Assembly (NCBI GenBank): GCA_013153455.1
Contig: JAADEK010000064.1
Coordinates: 1 to 15,560 of the forward strand
Direction of reading: 5' to 3'
Length of the DNA stretch: 15,560 nt
DNA from: Aquificota bacterium
GTDB lineage: Bacteria; Aquificota; Aquificia; Aquificales; Aquificaceae
The translations under genes and the position numbers were made by a program. Numbering within the stretch: the stretch's first letter is position 1; every line of letters begins with the position of its first letter. Positions 14,954 to 15,560 of this stretch are shown here, one piece after another. Below the pieces are notes generated by a model that was not told where the DNA came from, ran no database searches, and saw only the letters and a list, made by a program, of their open reading frames with translations.

Positions 14954-15217
14954 ATGAAAAAGAAGACTTACGTCTTTAACGAGCACGTAATCCAGATACT
15001 GGGGGAGCTGAAGAAAAAGACGAACAAGAAGGAGACTCAGATAGTAGAAGAGGCTCTGATATATTATTACGAGTATTTAACGGGAAAGGAGAACTTATTT
15101 CAGGAGATGAAAAAGTTGACGGAAAACATTCTTGAAATTTTGAATAAGGTTGAGGAGCTCAGCTACAGGCTCGGCAGGTGCGAAGCGGAAAAGGAATTTC
15201 TTATGAAGAAGGTTTAA
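14954..15217 (+). CDS. Ribbon-helix-helix (CopG/MetJ/Arc-like) protein with C-terminal coiled coil
   Basis: An 87-residue protein. Residues 3-41 fit the ribbon-helix-helix fold: a basic strand (KKTYVFN), helix A (EHVIQILGELKKKT), a turn (NKKE), and helix B (TQIVEEALIYYYEYL). Such domains bind DNA as dimers through the strand. Residues 50-85 form a predicted coiled coil with a heptad-like leucine/isoleucine pattern, longer than in minimal antitoxins. AGAGGGG six nt upstream is a plausible ribosome site for ATG 14954. The 82-nt gap from mnmC2 holds a TATAAT, a GC-rich hairpin and a direct repeat, so it is probably a separate, regulated unit. No toxin gene adjoins it in the same direction. Its TAA stop overlaps by 4 nt the stop of the convergent metallophosphatase. 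Its targets are unknown. Confidence 0.8.
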   Translation: MKKKTYVFNEHVIQILGELKKKTNKKETQIVEEALIYYYEYLTGKENLFQEMKKLTENILEILNKVEELSYRLGRCEAEKEFLMKKV

Positions 15218-15560
15218 AGATTTAATTTTTCTAAAACTTTTTCCTCACTCACGGGCGCATACCTGTGCCATTCCGTGTTTACGTTAATACACCTGACGCC
15301 GAGCTTGTGGCACGCACACCTAACGCCTTCCCTGTTCCAGTGGACATGACCGTGAAGTAAAAGCTCGCACCCCTCGGAGAAGTAAATCTCCCGAACAAGC
15401 TCCTGCCTTTCGGGGTAGCGCTCCGTAAGAGGGTCTTTCGCGGGGTAGTGAGAGAGGAGAACGCGCTTTCCTCCCACCTCTATAACCTTGTAAAAATCGT
15501 AAACCTCGTCAAAGAAATCACTTAACCTTTCTTTGTCCCTGTCGTGATTTCCCATGATGA
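15214..15560 (-). CDS. Calcineurin-like metallophosphatase, 5' truncated by window (AQ1575-like)
   Basis: The minus-strand frame is open through the right edge, so the N-terminus is missing. The visible 115 or so residues begin at the GNHD motif (metal-binding Asn/His) and continue to LLSHYP (metal-binding His) and LLHGHVHW (the GHxH motif), which together define the calcineurin-like phosphoesterase fold with a dinuclear metal site. The spacing and the C-terminal CINVNTEWHRY fit the family that includes Aquifex AQ1575, a group of small phosphohydrolases with poorly known substrates. The N-terminal DxH and GDxxD motifs should lie just beyond the window. An in-frame ATG at 15555 is directly before GNHD and is not the real start. 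Its stop overlaps the stop of the convergent ribbon-helix-helix gene. Confidence 0.88.
   Translation of the reverse strand, partial: IMGNHDRDKERLSDFFDEVYDFYKVIEVGGKRVLLSHYPAKDPLTERYPERQELVREIYFSEGCELLLHGHVHWNREGVRCACHKLGVRCINVNTEWHRYAPVSEEKVLEKLNL

Noticed and set aside
14954..15560. Toxin-antitoxin pair formed by the RHH gene and the metallophosphatase
   Set aside because: The genes are convergent, not an operon, and the phosphatase belongs to a housekeeping-like family with full GNHD and GHVH motifs.

Overview
The window looks like core chromosome of a hyperthermophilic, hydrogen-oxidising bacterium of the Aquificaceae (Aquifex/Hydrogenobacter/Thermocrinis relatives). I infer this from four things: a family-A DNA polymerase of about 573 residues that lacks the 5' nuclease domain and closely resembles the Aquifex enzyme; a stand-alone MnmC2 (DUF752) tRNA methyltransferase without its oxidase half; a metallophosphatase like Aquifex AQ1575; and heavy use of AGG/AGA arginine and ATA isoleucine codons. 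I ran no database search, so family calls come from motifs and memory of the families. There are no mobile elements, CRISPR arrays, rRNA or tRNA genes that I can see, and no gene-free stretch over 300 bases.

Layout. (1) 1-5855, plus strand: the end of nuoL, then nuoM, nuoN and nuoA (membrane arm of respiratory complex I), a patatin-like phospholipase, ispG (isoprenoid MEP pathway) and fliN (flagellar switch). Genes are 1-12 nt apart or overlap, so this is probably one long transcript. (2) 5852-7286: an aspartate aminotransferase on the minus strand, divergent from a 72-residue XRE regulator. (3) 12044-7287, minus strand: nrdA-polA-hisIE, a tight cluster of deoxynucleotide supply, DNA polymerase and a two-domain histidine enzyme. 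(4) 13583-12109, minus strand: a TonB-family protein and an inositol-monophosphatase-family gene. (5) 13610-14871, plus strand: an uncharacterised basic 110-residue protein coupled by an ATGA overlap to mnmC2. (6) 14954-15560: a ribbon-helix-helix protein convergent with a metallophosphatase that runs off the right edge.

Two themes stand out. All three convergent gene pairs meet with 0 or 4 nt between or shared by their stop codons, leaving no room for terminators between them. Several transcription-unit heads (aat, nrdA, tonB-like, suhB-like) lack a Shine-Dalgarno sequence but carry a TAAAAT/GATAAT box exactly 8-9 nt before the ATG, which would place the transcription start at the start codon (leaderless mRNA). 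The genes inside the nuo operon and the two small regulators instead have purine-rich ribosome sites. I see no clear new defence or mobile system. The best candidates for new biology are the leaderless start pattern, the nrdA-polA coupling, the unknown protein coupled to mnmC2, and the structured leader of the ribbon-helix-helix gene.
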